A DNA stretch of 64,000 bases from the NCBI RefSeq assembly GCF_900091575.1, contig NZ_FMCR01000008.1:186001-250000 (forward strand), given 5' to 3'. Origin of the DNA: Micromonospora saelicesensis. GTDB taxonomy: Bacteria; Actinomycetota; Actinomycetes; Mycobacteriales; Micromonosporaceae. Positions 25,088 to 38,742 of this stretch are shown here, piece by piece; within the stretch, counting starts at the first letter, position 1; each line of letters starts with the position of its first letter. Both the position numbers and the translations under genes were made by a program. The notes under the pieces were generated by a model. That model was not told the origin of the DNA. It did not search any database and worked only from the letters and a program-made list of their open reading frames with translations.

Positions 25088-25891
25088 ATGAGCCGGATCG
25101 GGGTGGCCTTCGACAAGGCCCGCGCCGACGGACGGGCACTGCTGGTCGGCTGCATGCCGGCCGGTTTCCCCACCGTCGAGGGCAGCATCGCCGCGATGAC
25201 CGCCATGGTCGAGGCCGGCGTCGACGTGATCGAGGTGGAGATCCCCTACTCCGACCCGGTGATGGACGGGCCGGTGATCCAGCGGGCCAGTGACATCGCG
25301 CTGGCCGGGGGCGTACGCACCGCGGACACGATGCGCATCATCGAGGCGGTCGCGGCCACCGGCGCTCCGGTGGTCACCATGACCTACTGGAACCCGGTCG
25401 AGCGGTACGGCGTGGACGTCTTCGCCCGTGACCTGGCCTCCGCCGGCGGCACCGGCCTGATCACCCCGGACCTCATCCCCGACGAGGCCGACGAGTGGCT
25501 GGCCGCCTCGGACGCGCACGGGCTGGACCGCACGTTCCTGGTCTCGCCGTCGTCCACCGACGCTCGGCTGGCGATGACGGTGCAGCACTGCCGCGGTTTC
25601 GTCTACGCGACCGCCGTGATGGGGGTGACCGGTGCCCGGGCGCGGACCTCCGACGCCGCCCCGACGCTGGTCTCCCGGGCCCGCGCGGTCACCGACCTGC
25701 CGATCGGTGTCGGCCTGGGTGTGGGTACCGGCGCGCAGGCCGGCACCGTCGCCGGTTACGCCGATGGGGTGATCGTGGGCAGCGCGCTGGTCCGGTGTGT
25801 GCTCGACGCGCCCACCGAGGCCGACGGGCTGGCGGCCCTGCGCACGCTCAGCGCCGAACTCGCCGAGGGCGTCCGTAACCCCACCCGCTGA
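25088..25891 (+). CDS. trpA: Tryptophan synthase alpha chain TrpA
   Basis: 267 residues. Cleaves indole-3-glycerol phosphate and passes indole to TrpB through a tunnel. The catalytic pair is visible: Glu49 in VIEVEIPYSDP and Asp60 in VMDGPVIQ, followed by the loop-6 region YATAVMGVTGARA and the phosphate site GVGLGVGTGAQA. The ATG start overlaps the end of the trpB ribosome track by 1 nt spacing. It is the last gene of the trpCBA operon, followed by a long inverted repeat before the convergent Nudix gene. Confidence 0.96.
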   Translation: MSRIGVAFDKARADGRALLVGCMPAGFPTVEGSIAAMTAMVEAGVDVIEVEIPYSDPVMDGPVIQRASDIALAGGVRTADTMRIIEAVAATGAPVVTMTYWNPVERYGVDVFARDLASAGGTGLITPDLIPDEADEWLAASDAHGLDRTFLVSPSSTDARLAMTVQHCRGFVYATAVMGVTGARARTSDAAPTLVSRARAVTDLPIGVGLGVGTGAQAGTVAGYADGVIVGSALVRCVLDAPTEADGLAALRTLSAELAEGVRNPTR

Positions 25892-25985
25892 GCCCGGCCC
25901 GCGCTGGGCCCCGGCCTGGCTCAACCCTGGGCGCTCGTGCCGGCTCGACGGCCGGCTGGCCGGAGCGCTGGGGCATGTCTGTCTG

Positions 25986-26037
25986 TTGAGCGGTATACCT
26001 GTGAGTCATATTTATGCCTCACAGGCATACCGCTCAA
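25986..26037. repeat. 52-bp inverted repeat at the trpA/Nudix convergent junction
   Basis: Arms TTGAGCGGTATACCTGTGAG (25986-26005) and its complement (26018-26037) match at 19 of 20 positions around a 12-nt A/T-rich loop (TCATATTTATGC). It is much richer in A/T than its surroundings. It may terminate both trpA and the Nudix gene, but the sharp edges and composition also suggest a small mobile or repeated palindromic element. Confidence 0.75.
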
Positions 26038-26104
26038 TCGGATGTGGCCTGGCAGGCGAGGCTGTCCGCGAACACGCGGCGGACCTCGGGACGGTTGCGG
26101 CTTG

Positions 26105-26755
26105 TCAGGGGTGCAGGGGGGACCGGTCCGGGGCCTCGCCGCGTTGCTCGGGCGGCTGCCCCGCTCCCGGATACCCGTCCTGGCCGATCCCGGATGGCTG
26201 CCCGCTGTGGCCGGTCTCCGGGGGCCGCGCGTCCTGGTCGGCTGCCGGCGGGCCGTCCTCGGCTGGGCGCGCCGCCGGCAGCGGCGCGGAGGCGACGGTG
26301 CCGGGTACGTAGCCGACGTCGCGGAGCACGCCGGAGCGGCCGGCGGTCGCGTCGGTGACGGCGGCTCGGGTGAGCGGGGTGACCATCTCGGGCAGCGCGT
26401 CGGGGGAGTGCCAGGACAATCGGCAGCCAGGCGGTGGGTCGGTGGCGGGTCGGACCCCGGCCGCGCGGGCCCGGAACACGTGCACGAGGACGTCCGGCAG
26501 CGGGCCGGCGCGTCCCGCCGCGGCCTCCCCCGAAGGGCAGCTCACCTGGTAGATACCGACAAGGTCGGTCAGCTCGATGTCCCAACCGGTTTCCGCGCGA
26601 ATGTCCCGCAGCGCCGCCCGCACCGGGCCCTCGGCCGGGCGCAGCCGCCCGCCGGGCAACGCGTAGCGGCGGGCACCCCGACCCTGCTGGCAGAGCAGCA
26701 CTCGACCGGTGTCGTCGGTGACGACCGCGGCGACCGCCCAGGTGAGCGCGCTCAT
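26105..26755 (-). CDS. Nudix hydrolase-like protein with degenerate Nudix box
   Basis: 216 residues. The Nudix fold is clear (LTWAVAAVVTDDTGRVLLCQQ, ALPGGRLRPAEGPVRAALRD, then IRAETGWDIE). In the box G-x5-E-x7-R-E-U-x-E-E-x-G-U, the first Glu of the REUxEE core is Asp and the next is Ala (RDIRAETGW), so metal binding may be weakened. The C-terminal ~60 residues are Pro/Gly/Gln-rich and probably disordered. ATG 26755 is chosen over a TTG two codons earlier. It is divergent from lgt. Substrate unknown. Confidence 0.8.
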   Translation of the reverse strand: MSALTWAVAAVVTDDTGRVLLCQQGRGARRYALPGGRLRPAEGPVRAALRDIRAETGWDIELTDLVGIYQVSCPSGEAAAGRAGPLPDVLVHVFRARAAGVRPATDPPPGCRLSWHSPDALPEMVTPLTRAAVTDATAGRSGVLRDVGYVPGTVASAPLPAARPAEDGPPAADQDARPPETGHSGQPSGIGQDGYPGAGQPPEQRGEAPDRSPLHP

Positions 26756-26857
26756 GGACAAAGAGCCTACGGCGGTGCAAACCAGAAGTCACCGGGATGT
26801 GCCCCGCAGCGGCCCGGGGTGCCGCTGCGGGGGTGTGCAGCGGTAGCGTGTGCACCC

Positions 26858-28033
26858 GTGACCCTCGCCTCGCTCTCCCCCCAGGCGGCCCTGCCCAGCC
26901 CCAGCACCGCGGTCTGGCAGCTCGGGCCAGTGCCGATCCGGGCCTACGCGCTCTGCATCATCGCCGGCATCGTGCTGGCCTGCTGGGTGACGGAGCGCCG
27001 GCTGCGGCAGCGCGGCGTCGCGCCCGGCGCGGTGCTCGACATTGCCGTCTGGGCGGTGCCCGCCGGCATCATCGGCGCCCGGATCTACCACGTGGTCACC
27101 TCACCCGAGAAGTACTTCGGGGCCGGTGGGGACCCGATGAAGGCGTTCGCCATCTGGGAGGGCGGTCTCGGCATCTGGGGCGCGGTCGCCGGTGGCGCGC
27201 TCGGTGCCTGGATCGCGGCCCGACAGCTCGGCATTCCGTTCGGCGTGGTGGCCGACGCGCTGGCCCCCGGGCTGCCGCTGGCCCAGGCCGTCGGCCGCAT
27301 CGGCAACTGGTTCAACAACGAGCTCTTCGGTGGCCGGACGACCCTGCCGTGGGGTCTGGAGATCCACCGGATGGACCCGGACAACCCCGGGCACGCCCTC
27401 CGCGACGACGCCGGGCAGCCGATCCTCGAACCGGGTCTCTACCAGCCGACCTTCCTCTACGAGGCGCTGTGGAACCTCGGCGTCGTAGCTCTGGTCCTGG
27501 TCCTCGACCGCCGGCTGAAGCTGGGCCGGGGCCGGGCGTTCGCGCTCTACGTGATGGGTTACACCGCCGGCCGGTTCTGGATCGAGCTGATGCGCACCGA
27601 CGAGGCCAACCAGATCTTCGGCGTCCGGCTCAACGTCTGGACCGCCGCCCTGGTCTTCCTCGGCGCACTGATCTACTTCGTGCGGGTGCGTGGCCCTCGG
27701 GACTACCTGATCCCGCTCGGCCCGACGACGACGACCCCGCCCCCCACGTCCGACCTGTCCCAGGTCGACCTCTCCGAGCGGGAGACCCCCGCGCGGGCCG
27801 CCGCGCCGGAGGGCTACCGGGTGGTGAGCGAGGAGCAGTACGCCGCCTGGCAGGACACCGGCGTCGTACCGCCGGCGGACGACGACTCCCGGCCGGATGA
27901 TGGCCAGCCGTCCGACGACACGGCAGCCGCCGACCTCACGTCGAGCGACGACGAGCCGGTGGACGACCCGTCCGCCGCTCGCACCGACCGGGCCGACGCC
28001 ACGGGCGCGCGTCCCGCCGACCGGGACAGCTGA
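26858..28033 (+). CDS. lgt: Prolipoprotein diacylglyceryl transferase Lgt
   Basis: 391 residues. Transfers diacylglycerol from phosphatidylglycerol to the lipobox cysteine of pre-lipoproteins in the membrane. The Lgt signature GRIGNWFNNELFGG is at residues 146-159, preceded by WEGGLGIWGAVAGG, with seven or so membrane helices between residues 25 and 278. Residues 285-391 form a long acidic, Pro/Asp-rich cytoplasmic tail, longer than in enterobacterial Lgt but common in actinobacteria. GTG 26858 is chosen to give the family N-terminus. Its place after trpA is conserved in actinobacteria. Confidence 0.96.
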   Translation: MTLASLSPQAALPSPSTAVWQLGPVPIRAYALCIIAGIVLACWVTERRLRQRGVAPGAVLDIAVWAVPAGIIGARIYHVVTSPEKYFGAGGDPMKAFAIWEGGLGIWGAVAGGALGAWIAARQLGIPFGVVADALAPGLPLAQAVGRIGNWFNNELFGGRTTLPWGLEIHRMDPDNPGHALRDDAGQPILEPGLYQPTFLYEALWNLGVVALVLVLDRRLKLGRGRAFALYVMGYTAGRFWIELMRTDEANQIFGVRLNVWTAALVFLGALIYFVRVRGPRDYLIPLGPTTTTPPPTSDLSQVDLSERETPARAAAPEGYRVVSEEQYAAWQDTGVVPPADDDSRPDDGQPSDDTAAADLTSSDDEPVDDPSAARTDRADATGARPADRDS

Positions 28034-28042
28034 GCGGCACCG

Positions 28043-29230
28043 ATGCGAAGCGCGGTGGTGGTCGGCGCAGGGGTCGGTGGCCTCGCGGTGGCCGGCGCGC
28101 TGGCTCGTTCCGGCTGGCAGGTCACCGTGTTGGAACGCGCCGAACGGGTCCGCCCCGAGCCGACCGCAGTGGTGCTCTGGCCCAACGGCGTCCGCGCGCT
28201 CCAGGCCCTTGGCCTCGGCGCCGGCCTGGCCGCCATCGCCACCCCGTTGCCCGACGGCGGGGTCCGTCGCCCGGACGGGCACTGGCTCGTGCAGCCCCGG
28301 CCCATCCCGGCCGACCGGATGCCGGTGGTGGTGCACCGGGAGGATCTGCACGACGCGCTGATCGCCGGCCTCGGCGAGCGGGTCGAGTTGCGGACCGGGG
28401 TGACCGTGCGCCACGTCCGCGTCGAGCCGGGCGAGCGGCCGGGAGTCAGCGACGGGCGGCACACCATCGAGGCCGATCTGGTGGTGGCCGCCGACGGCAC
28501 GGACAGCGGCATCCGCCGCCAACTCGCGCCCGAGTCCCGGGTGGTCAGCTCCGGATGCGCCGCCTGGCGGGCCGTCATCCCCTGGTACCAGGCACCTCGA
28601 CTCCCCGACGATCAGCCGCTGGCCGGCGAGATTCTCGGCGCGGGTTACCGGTTCGTGGCCGCGTCGCTGGGCGAGCGCGGCTCCTCGGGCGGGTCCAGCC
28701 GGGGCGGCATCTACTGGGTGGCCACCGCCGCCGGCGCGCCCCGCCCGGAACCACCGGAGACCCAGCTCGCCCTGCTGCGCCGCTGGTACGCGGGCTGGCC
28801 GGCGCCGGTCGGCGCGCTCCTCGACGCCACCGACCCGGCCGACCTGGTCCAACAGGAGGTTCGCGAGCTGCGCCCGCTGCCCCGGGCGTACGGCTTTCCG
28901 GTCGGGCCCGGTGGGGTGGTGCTGCTCGGCGACGCGGCGCACGCCATGCCGCCGCACCTCGGGCAGGGCGCCTGCCTCGCGTTCGAGGACGCCGCCACCC
29001 TCGCGTCGCTGCTGCGGGAGGCCCGGCTGCCCGACGCCGTCCAGGCGTACGACCGGGTGCGCCGCCCGCGGGCCGCGACAGTGGTCCGGCAGACCCGGCG
29101 GATGTCGGCGGTGCTCCAGACCCGGGGCCGGTTGGCGCTGCGCGCCCGGGACGCCGCACTGGGCACGATCAACTCCCGACTGCTCTCCAGCGCCGCCGCC
29201 TCCGCCGCCCAGTGGCGCCCACCGACCTGA
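28043..29230 (+). CDS. FAD-dependent monooxygenase (PHBH-like, group A)
   Basis: 395 residues. The N-terminal dinucleotide motif VVVGAGVGGLAVAGALAR, the central ADGTDSGIRRQL (DG motif) and LLGDAAHAMPPHLGQGACLAFEDA (GD motif) define a class A flavin hydroxylase using FAD and NAD(P)H. The Gly/Ser insert RGSSGGSSRGG (about residues 213-223) is unusual. It starts 9 nt after lgt and is probably co-transcribed with it. Substrate unknown; aromatic hydroxylation or tailoring is typical. Confidence 0.88.
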   Translation: MRSAVVVGAGVGGLAVAGALARSGWQVTVLERAERVRPEPTAVVLWPNGVRALQALGLGAGLAAIATPLPDGGVRRPDGHWLVQPRPIPADRMPVVVHREDLHDALIAGLGERVELRTGVTVRHVRVEPGERPGVSDGRHTIEADLVVAADGTDSGIRRQLAPESRVVSSGCAAWRAVIPWYQAPRLPDDQPLAGEILGAGYRFVAASLGERGSSGGSSRGGIYWVATAAGAPRPEPPETQLALLRRWYAGWPAPVGALLDATDPADLVQQEVRELRPLPRAYGFPVGPGGVVLLGDAAHAMPPHLGQGACLAFEDAATLASLLREARLPDAVQAYDRVRRPRAATVVRQTRRMSAVLQTRGRLALRARDAALGTINSRLLSSAAASAAQWRPPT

Positions 29231-29240
29231 CCTCTGCCGC

Positions 29241-29276
29241 GAGGCACGTCAGCGGAGCGAGGCAGGTCAGCGGAGC
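29241..29276. repeat. Two 18-bp tandem units at the GNAT gene 3' end
   Basis: GAGGCACGTCAGCGGAGC (29241-29258) is repeated with one change (29259-29276), and a partial third copy overlaps the minus-strand stop codon at 29285. On the minus strand each unit carries its own TGA, so the array looks like tandem copies of the gene's stop region. Confidence 0.75.
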
Positions 29277-29284
29277 GGTGCGGG

Positions 29285-30130
29285 TCAGGGGATGAGCGCG
29301 GCGGGTTCGGCGATGCAGGCGGTGCCGATTCGGCGGAAGCCGACCCGCAGGTAGACCCGCGCGATCTCCTCGCTGCCCGCGGAGAGGAAGACCAGTTCGG
29401 TGCCGGCCGCCAGTAGTTCCCGGGCCAGGGTGGCGGTGAGCGCGGCGCCCAGCCCGCGTCGTCGGGCGGACGGCAGGGTGGCCACCCCGGCGATCTCCGC
29501 GACGTCGTCCACCCGCATCGCCATGCCGCTGGCCAGCGCGCCCTCGGTCGGCGTGCCGGCCAGCGCGGAGATCCGTCGCCCGTCGGCGATCCGGACGCGC
29601 TCCTCGTCGAGCGCGGCCAGTTCGAGTTCGGTGACGGCGGCGTCGCGTTCGGCCGGGCCGGCCTCGCCGGGCGCGGTGCCGGCGGCGGCGAACGCCACCG
29701 CTGCCACCGCACGCCGGGCGGCGACATCGGCGGCGAAGCCGGGGGAGTCAGCTGCCAGCACCCGCACCGCCGCGTCGGAGAGCGTCGCCGGCTCGGGTAG
29801 CGCGCTCGGGTCGAGCACCATCAGCGGCGCCTCCAGCACGCTGAGTCCCGCCGAGCGCGCCACCGCCAGCAGCTCCGGGGTCGTCTCGTGCACCCACTCG
29901 AAGGCTTCTGGCAGGCCCAGCTTCCGCTGGCGCTCGCGGACCGAGACCACGTCGGCCAGCGACGGCGGCTCGGTGGCGTCGATCCGGGGGCGGGCGTAGA
30001 ACGGCCAGCCGGCACCTTCGCGGACGAACAGCACCAGCGCGCCATGCTCCTCCGCACCGGCGACGTCGCGGGGCACCGCGTCGTAGAAGCGTTCCAACCG
30101 GTCGAAGACGTGCTTGTGTCGCGGATCCAC
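29285..30130 (-). CDS. GNAT-family N-acetyltransferase
   Basis: 281 residues. The C-terminal half (residues ~190-275) carries the acetyl-CoA site of the GNAT fold: VDDVAEIAGVATLPSARRRGLGAALTATLARELL has the R-R-x-G-L-G pyrophosphate loop, and IARVYLRVGFRRIGT is the last conserved strand. The N-terminal ~100 residues are a separate region (VFDRLERFYDAVPR) seen in some two-part GNATs. GTG 30130 is the only reasonable start. It is divergent from gltB. Substrate unknown. Confidence 0.85.
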   Translation of the reverse strand: MDPRHKHVFDRLERFYDAVPRDVAGAEEHGALVLFVREGAGWPFYARPRIDATEPPSLADVVSVRERQRKLGLPEAFEWVHETTPELLAVARSAGLSVLEAPLMVLDPSALPEPATLSDAAVRVLAADSPGFAADVAARRAVAAVAFAAAGTAPGEAGPAERDAAVTELELAALDEERVRIADGRRISALAGTPTEGALASGMAMRVDDVAEIAGVATLPSARRRGLGAALTATLARELLAAGTELVFLSAGSEEIARVYLRVGFRRIGTACIAEPAALIP

Positions 30131-30274
30131 CGCGCGAGACTACACGTCCCAGCCAGTGGACGGTGTGATCAATCTCGGGTGGCCGTGCGGCCCCGGCCCT
30201 AACGTAGACTCAATAGACCCACGGGCCGACGTCGTCCCCACCATGATCCAACCTGAGTGACGACAGGAGGCCCG

Positions 30275-34970
<4,696 letters not shown>

Positions 34971-34978
<8 letters not shown>

Positions 34979-36506
34979 CCCGAACGGTTTCCTGCGCTAC
35001 GACCGGCGGCTGCCGGCCCGCCGCCCGGTGCCGGTGCGGATCAGCGACTGGCGGGAGGTGTACCCGCCGGCCGGCGAGGAACTGGTCCGTGAGCAGGCCA
35101 CGCGATGCATGGACTGCGGCATCCCGTTCTGCCACGACGGCTGCCCGCTGGGCAATCGCATCCCGGACTGGAACGACCTGGTGCGGACCGGCAACTGGGA
35201 CGCCGCGGTGGAGTCGCTGCACGCCACAAACAACTTCCCGGAGTTCACCGGCCGGCTCTGCCCGGCGCCCTGCGAGGCGGCCTGCGTGCTCGGCATCTCC
35301 GGTGGTCAACCGGTGACCATCAAGCAGGTCGAGGTGGAGATCGCCGACGCCGCAGCAGCGCGGGGGTTCACCCCCCGCCCGGTGCCGGCGCCGTCGGGCC
35401 GGTCGGTCGCCGTCGTCGGCTCCGGGCCCGCCGGCCTCGCCGCCGCGCAGCAGCTGGTCCGCGCCGGTCACGCGGTGACGGTGTACGAACGCGACGACGC
35501 GATCGGTGGCCTGCTGCGGTACGGCATCCCCGACTTCAAGTTGGAGAAGCGGCACATCGATGCCCGGTTGGCCCAGCTCACCGCCGAGGGGGTGCGCTTC
35601 CGCACCGGCGTGAACGTCGGGGTGGACGTGACAGCCGAGCAGTTGCGCGCCGAGCACGACGCGGTGCTGCTGGCCTGTGGGGCGTTGCAGGGCCGGGACA
35701 CGCCGGAGACCCCGGGGCGGGCGCTTCGGGGCGTACACCAGGCGATGGCGCACCTGGTCGCGGCGAATCGCGCGGTCGCCACCGCGGCCACCGACCAGGC
35801 CGGCGTGGTGGCCACCGCCGAGCGTCGGCTGGCGCGGGCGGTGTTGCCGGACGGCACGCCGATCGACGCGGCCGGCAAGCACGTGGTGATCATCGGTGGC
35901 GGTGACACGGCGGCCGACTGTCTCGGTGTCGCGCACCGCCAGGGCGCCGCGGGCGTGCACCAGCTCGACCTGTACCCGCAGCCGCCGCAGGAGCGCGACG
36001 AGGCACGGGACCCGTGGCCGACCTGGCCGTGGGTGCTGCGCAGCTACCCGGCGCACGAGGAGGGTGGCGAGCGGGTCTTCGCCGTGGCGGTGCAGGAGTT
36101 CGTGGACGACGGCACCGGCCAGGTGCGGGCGGTGCGGATCGCCGAGGTGACAGTGGAGAAGCGTGACGGCCGGCGGGTCGTCACAGTGGTGCCGGGCTCG
36201 GAGCGGGAGTTGCCGGCCGATCTGGTGCTGCTGGCGATCGGTTTCGAGGGCACCGAGCAGCAGCCGTTGCTGGCCCAGTTCGGCGTGACCCGCAACCCTC
36301 GGGGCGCCATCGACGCCCGCGACGACTGGCAGACCGACGCCGACGGGGTGTTCGTGGCCGGTGACATGCACCGGGGCGCTTCGTTGATCGTCTGGGCCAT
36401 CGCCGAGGGGCGGGCGGTCGCCGCCGCCATCCACGGCTATCTGGGCGGTGTCGGTGCGCTGCCGGCCCCGGTGGGTCCGGCCGCGCAGGCTCTCGCGGCT
36501 CGCTGA
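34971..36506 (+). CDS. gltD: Glutamate synthase small subunit GltD
   Basis: 511 residues. Supplies electrons from NADPH to GltB through FAD and iron-sulfur clusters. N-terminal cluster cysteines lie in TRCMDCGIPFCHDGCPLGN and GRLCPAPCEAACVLG. The FAD site is VAVVGSGPAGLAAAQQL, and the NADPH site is VVIIGGGDTAADCLG. It starts ATG-like GTG within the last codons of gltB (8-nt overlap), so the two subunits are translationally coupled. A near-perfect hairpin follows the stop. Confidence 0.96.
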
Positions 36507-36515
36507 GGTGCGGGC

Positions 36516-36556
36516 GTCCGGTCGGTGCGGCAGGTCCGCCGCCGCACCGGCCGGAC
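36516..36556. terminator. gltBD terminator hairpin
   Basis: 16-bp arms (36516-36531 and 36541-36556) with one mismatch around a 9-nt loop, starting 10 nt after the gltD stop. No U-tract. Confidence 0.8.
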
Positions 36557-36601
36557 ATTCCCGCTGGTGAAGCCGCTCACAAATGTGGGCAAAAAGGTTT
36601 A

Positions 36602-36622
36602 AGCCGGCAAGACTTGCCGGCT
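36602..36622. promoter_or_regulatory. 21-bp palindrome upstream of the MFS gene
   Basis: AGCCGGCAAG-A-CTTGCCGGCT, perfect 10-bp arms, lies 59 nt before the MFS start and directly after an A/T-rich stretch (AAAAAGGTTTAA). Its position suits an operator on the MFS promoter; a second terminator is the alternative. No regulator gene is adjacent. Confidence 0.4.
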
Positions 36623-36680
36623 GCCGAACCGCGCCGCGATCGGTGTGAATGATCATGCTGCCGATCGCTGGAGGTTCGTC

Positions 36681-38078
36681 GTGGCCAGAGGTGCCACCTT
36701 CGCCGCGTTGCGCCACCGCAACTACCGGATCTGGGCCCTCGCCGGCTTCATCTCCGTCATCGGCACCTGGATGCAGGTCCTCGGGGTCAACTGGTACGTC
36801 CTGAAGGAGACCGGCTCGGCGACGTCCATGGGCTTCGCCGTGCTGCTCCAGGCGGCGCCCACGCTGCTGCTCAGCGTCTGGGGTGGCGTGCTGGCCGACC
36901 GGCTGCCCGCCCGCCCGTTGCTGATCGCCGCCCAGGGCGCCCACGCGGTGCTCGCCGCCGGACTGGCGGCGGTCGCCCTGACCGGGGTCGGCGGCCTGCC
37001 GTTGATCTTCGCGATCTCGCTGGCCACCGGTGCCGTCTCGGCGATCGAAGGCCCGGTGATGGGTCGCTGGGCCGCCAGCCTCGTCGACCGGGAGACGTTG
37101 GGCAACGCGCTGGCGCTCGGCTCGCTCACCAACTCCGCCGGCCGCATCCTCGGCATGAGCCTCGGTGCCGTGGTGGTGGCCGCCGTCGGACCCGCCCTGC
37201 TGTTCGGCATCAACGCGGCCAGCTTCGCCGCGGTGGTGGTGGCGCTGTTCGCCGTACGCCCGGGAGCCGTGCCCGGCCTCCCGGTCCCGGACGCCGGCCG
37301 GGCCCGGGACGGTGTCCGCGCCGGGTTCGCCTACCTGCGCGGGCAGCCGGTGCTGCTCCTCGCGCTCGCCCTGTCGTTCGTGCTCGGCAGCCTGGGCCGC
37401 AACTACCAGGTGACCATGGCCGCGATGAGCGACGGGCCGCTGGACGCCGGCGCCTCCGGGTACGGCCTGTTGTCGACGGTGTTCGCGGTCGGAACGGTGG
37501 TGGGTGCGCTCGTCGCGGCCCGGCGGCGTTCCCTGGGCTACCGGACGCTCGTCGTCGCGGGCCTGTTCGCCAGCGGACTGCAGATCGTCGCCGGCCTCGC
37601 ACCGGGCACCTGGAGTTTCGCCGCGGTGATCCTGCCGATCGCCGCCGCCGCGGTGGTCATCGACACCACAGTCGGCACCCGCGCCCAGCTCGACACCGAC
37701 GGCGCGATGCGGGGCCGGGTGCTCGCCGCCCTGGCGGTCACCGGCTCCGTCTCCGCCGCGGTCGGCGCCCCGCTGCTCGGCTGGCTCGCCGAACACGCCG
37801 GGCCCCGGCAGACGCTCGTCCTCGCCGGAGCCGCGGCGGCGATCGCCACGACGGCGGCGGGCGTCGCCCTGGACCGCCAGCGCGGCAGCGCGGCAACCCT
37901 CGCGCTTGTCGTTCCGCGACCTCGCCATCCGGTACGACGAGCGGCGTTCCGGGCCGCCCGCGTCGTCCGGCCCACCGGTGCGGTCTGCGTCATCGCGCCC
38001 GCCGAAGCCGGTGCGGTGCGGTCGGGCGGGTTCCGGCTCCGGGAGTTGGTCACCGCCGGGCCGGTGGCGAACCGCTGA
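36681..38078 (+). CDS. MFS transporter (EntS/DHA3-like exporter)
   Basis: 465 residues with about twelve membrane helices. The N-terminus FAALRHRNYRIWALAGFISVIGTWMQVLGVNWYVL, and the A-D-R-L-P-x-R loop motif (GGVLADRLPARPLL) between helices 2 and 3, are typical of the DHA3/enterobactin-exporter-like MFS branch. The C-terminal ~60 residues after the last helix are basic and cytoplasmic. GTG 36681 is chosen for its GGAGG site; an ATG 12 codons earlier has none. Substrate unknown: siderophores, drugs or peptides are typical. Confidence 0.88.
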   Translation: MARGATFAALRHRNYRIWALAGFISVIGTWMQVLGVNWYVLKETGSATSMGFAVLLQAAPTLLLSVWGGVLADRLPARPLLIAAQGAHAVLAAGLAAVALTGVGGLPLIFAISLATGAVSAIEGPVMGRWAASLVDRETLGNALALGSLTNSAGRILGMSLGAVVVAAVGPALLFGINAASFAAVVVALFAVRPGAVPGLPVPDAGRARDGVRAGFAYLRGQPVLLLALALSFVLGSLGRNYQVTMAAMSDGPLDAGASGYGLLSTVFAVGTVVGALVAARRRSLGYRTLVVAGLFASGLQIVAGLAPGTWSFAAVILPIAAAAVVIDTTVGTRAQLDTDGAMRGRVLAALAVTGSVSAAVGAPLLGWLAEHAGPRQTLVLAGAAAAIATTAAGVALDRQRGSAATLALVVPRPRHPVRRAAFRAARVVRPTGAVCVIAPAEAGAVRSGGFRLRELVTAGPVANR

Positions 38079-38147
38079 GACAGCGGTCACCCCCCGGCGG
38101 CCGCTTCCGGGACAGGGCGACCTGAAGATCATCGTTACGCTGCGATC

Positions 38148-38663
38148 ATGGACATTGAGGAGCGGCTACGGCGAACCCGCCGATGGCTGTGGATCGTGTT
38201 GGTCGGGCTCTTCCTGAGTGGTGTCACCGCGTTTCCGCTGGAGATCGAGGTGCGCTGGCTGCTGCGCGTACTGGATCCGCTCGCCGGCCAACTGCCCGCG
38301 CTGGTCGCCTGGATCGAGCGGGTGCACACCGGGCTCGTGACGGCCGGCGAGGACTACCCGTTCCTGCTCTACGGCACCGACTGGTTGGCCTTCGCCCACC
38401 TGGTGCTGGCGGTGGCCTTCTGGGGGCCGCTGCGCGACCCGGTGCGCAACGTCTGGGTGGTGCAGGTCGGCATGATCGCCTGCGCCGGCATCATCCCGCT
38501 GGCGCTCATCTGTGGCCCGATCCGGGACATCCCCTGGTTCTGGACGCTCGTCGACCTGTCCTTCGCGGTCGGGGCGTTCCCGCCGCTCTGGTTCGCGTAC
38601 CGACACATCCGGGCCATCGAGGCGAGCACGGCGGAGGCGACAGGCGCCCCAGCGGTTCGGTGA
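38148..38663 (+). CDS. Conserved-type membrane protein of unknown function
   Basis: 171 residues, starting MDIEERLRRTRRWLWIVLVG. Four hydrophobic segments: WLWIVLVGLFLSGVTAFPL, DWLAFAHLVLAVAFWGPL, VVQVGMIACAGIIPLALI and WFWTLVDLSFAVGAFPPLWF. Between the first two is a long external loop with PALVAWIERVHTGL. The compact charge and Trp pattern resembles small hypothetical membrane proteins seen across actinobacteria and other phyla. No function can be assigned. It is convergent with the M1 peptidase across a bulged hairpin. Confidence 0.7.
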   Translation: MDIEERLRRTRRWLWIVLVGLFLSGVTAFPLEIEVRWLLRVLDPLAGQLPALVAWIERVHTGLVTAGEDYPFLLYGTDWLAFAHLVLAVAFWGPLRDPVRNVWVVQVGMIACAGIIPLALICGPIRDIPWFWTLVDLSFAVGAFPPLWFAYRHIRAIEASTAEATGAPAVR

Positions 38664-38691
38664 GCGCGTCCCGGTAGGCGGCTGCACCTCG

Positions 38692-38732
38692 CGGCCGGAG
38701 ACCCCCGCCTGCACTGCGGGCGCCTCCGGCCG
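38692..38732. terminator. Bulged bidirectional hairpin
   Basis: CGGCCGGAG (38692-38700) pairs with CTCCGGCCG (38724-38732), with an inner CCCGC/GCGGG stem. It lies between convergent genes, 28 nt after one stop and 10 nt before the other. Confidence 0.6.
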
Positions 38733-38742
38733 ACGTCGGGTA

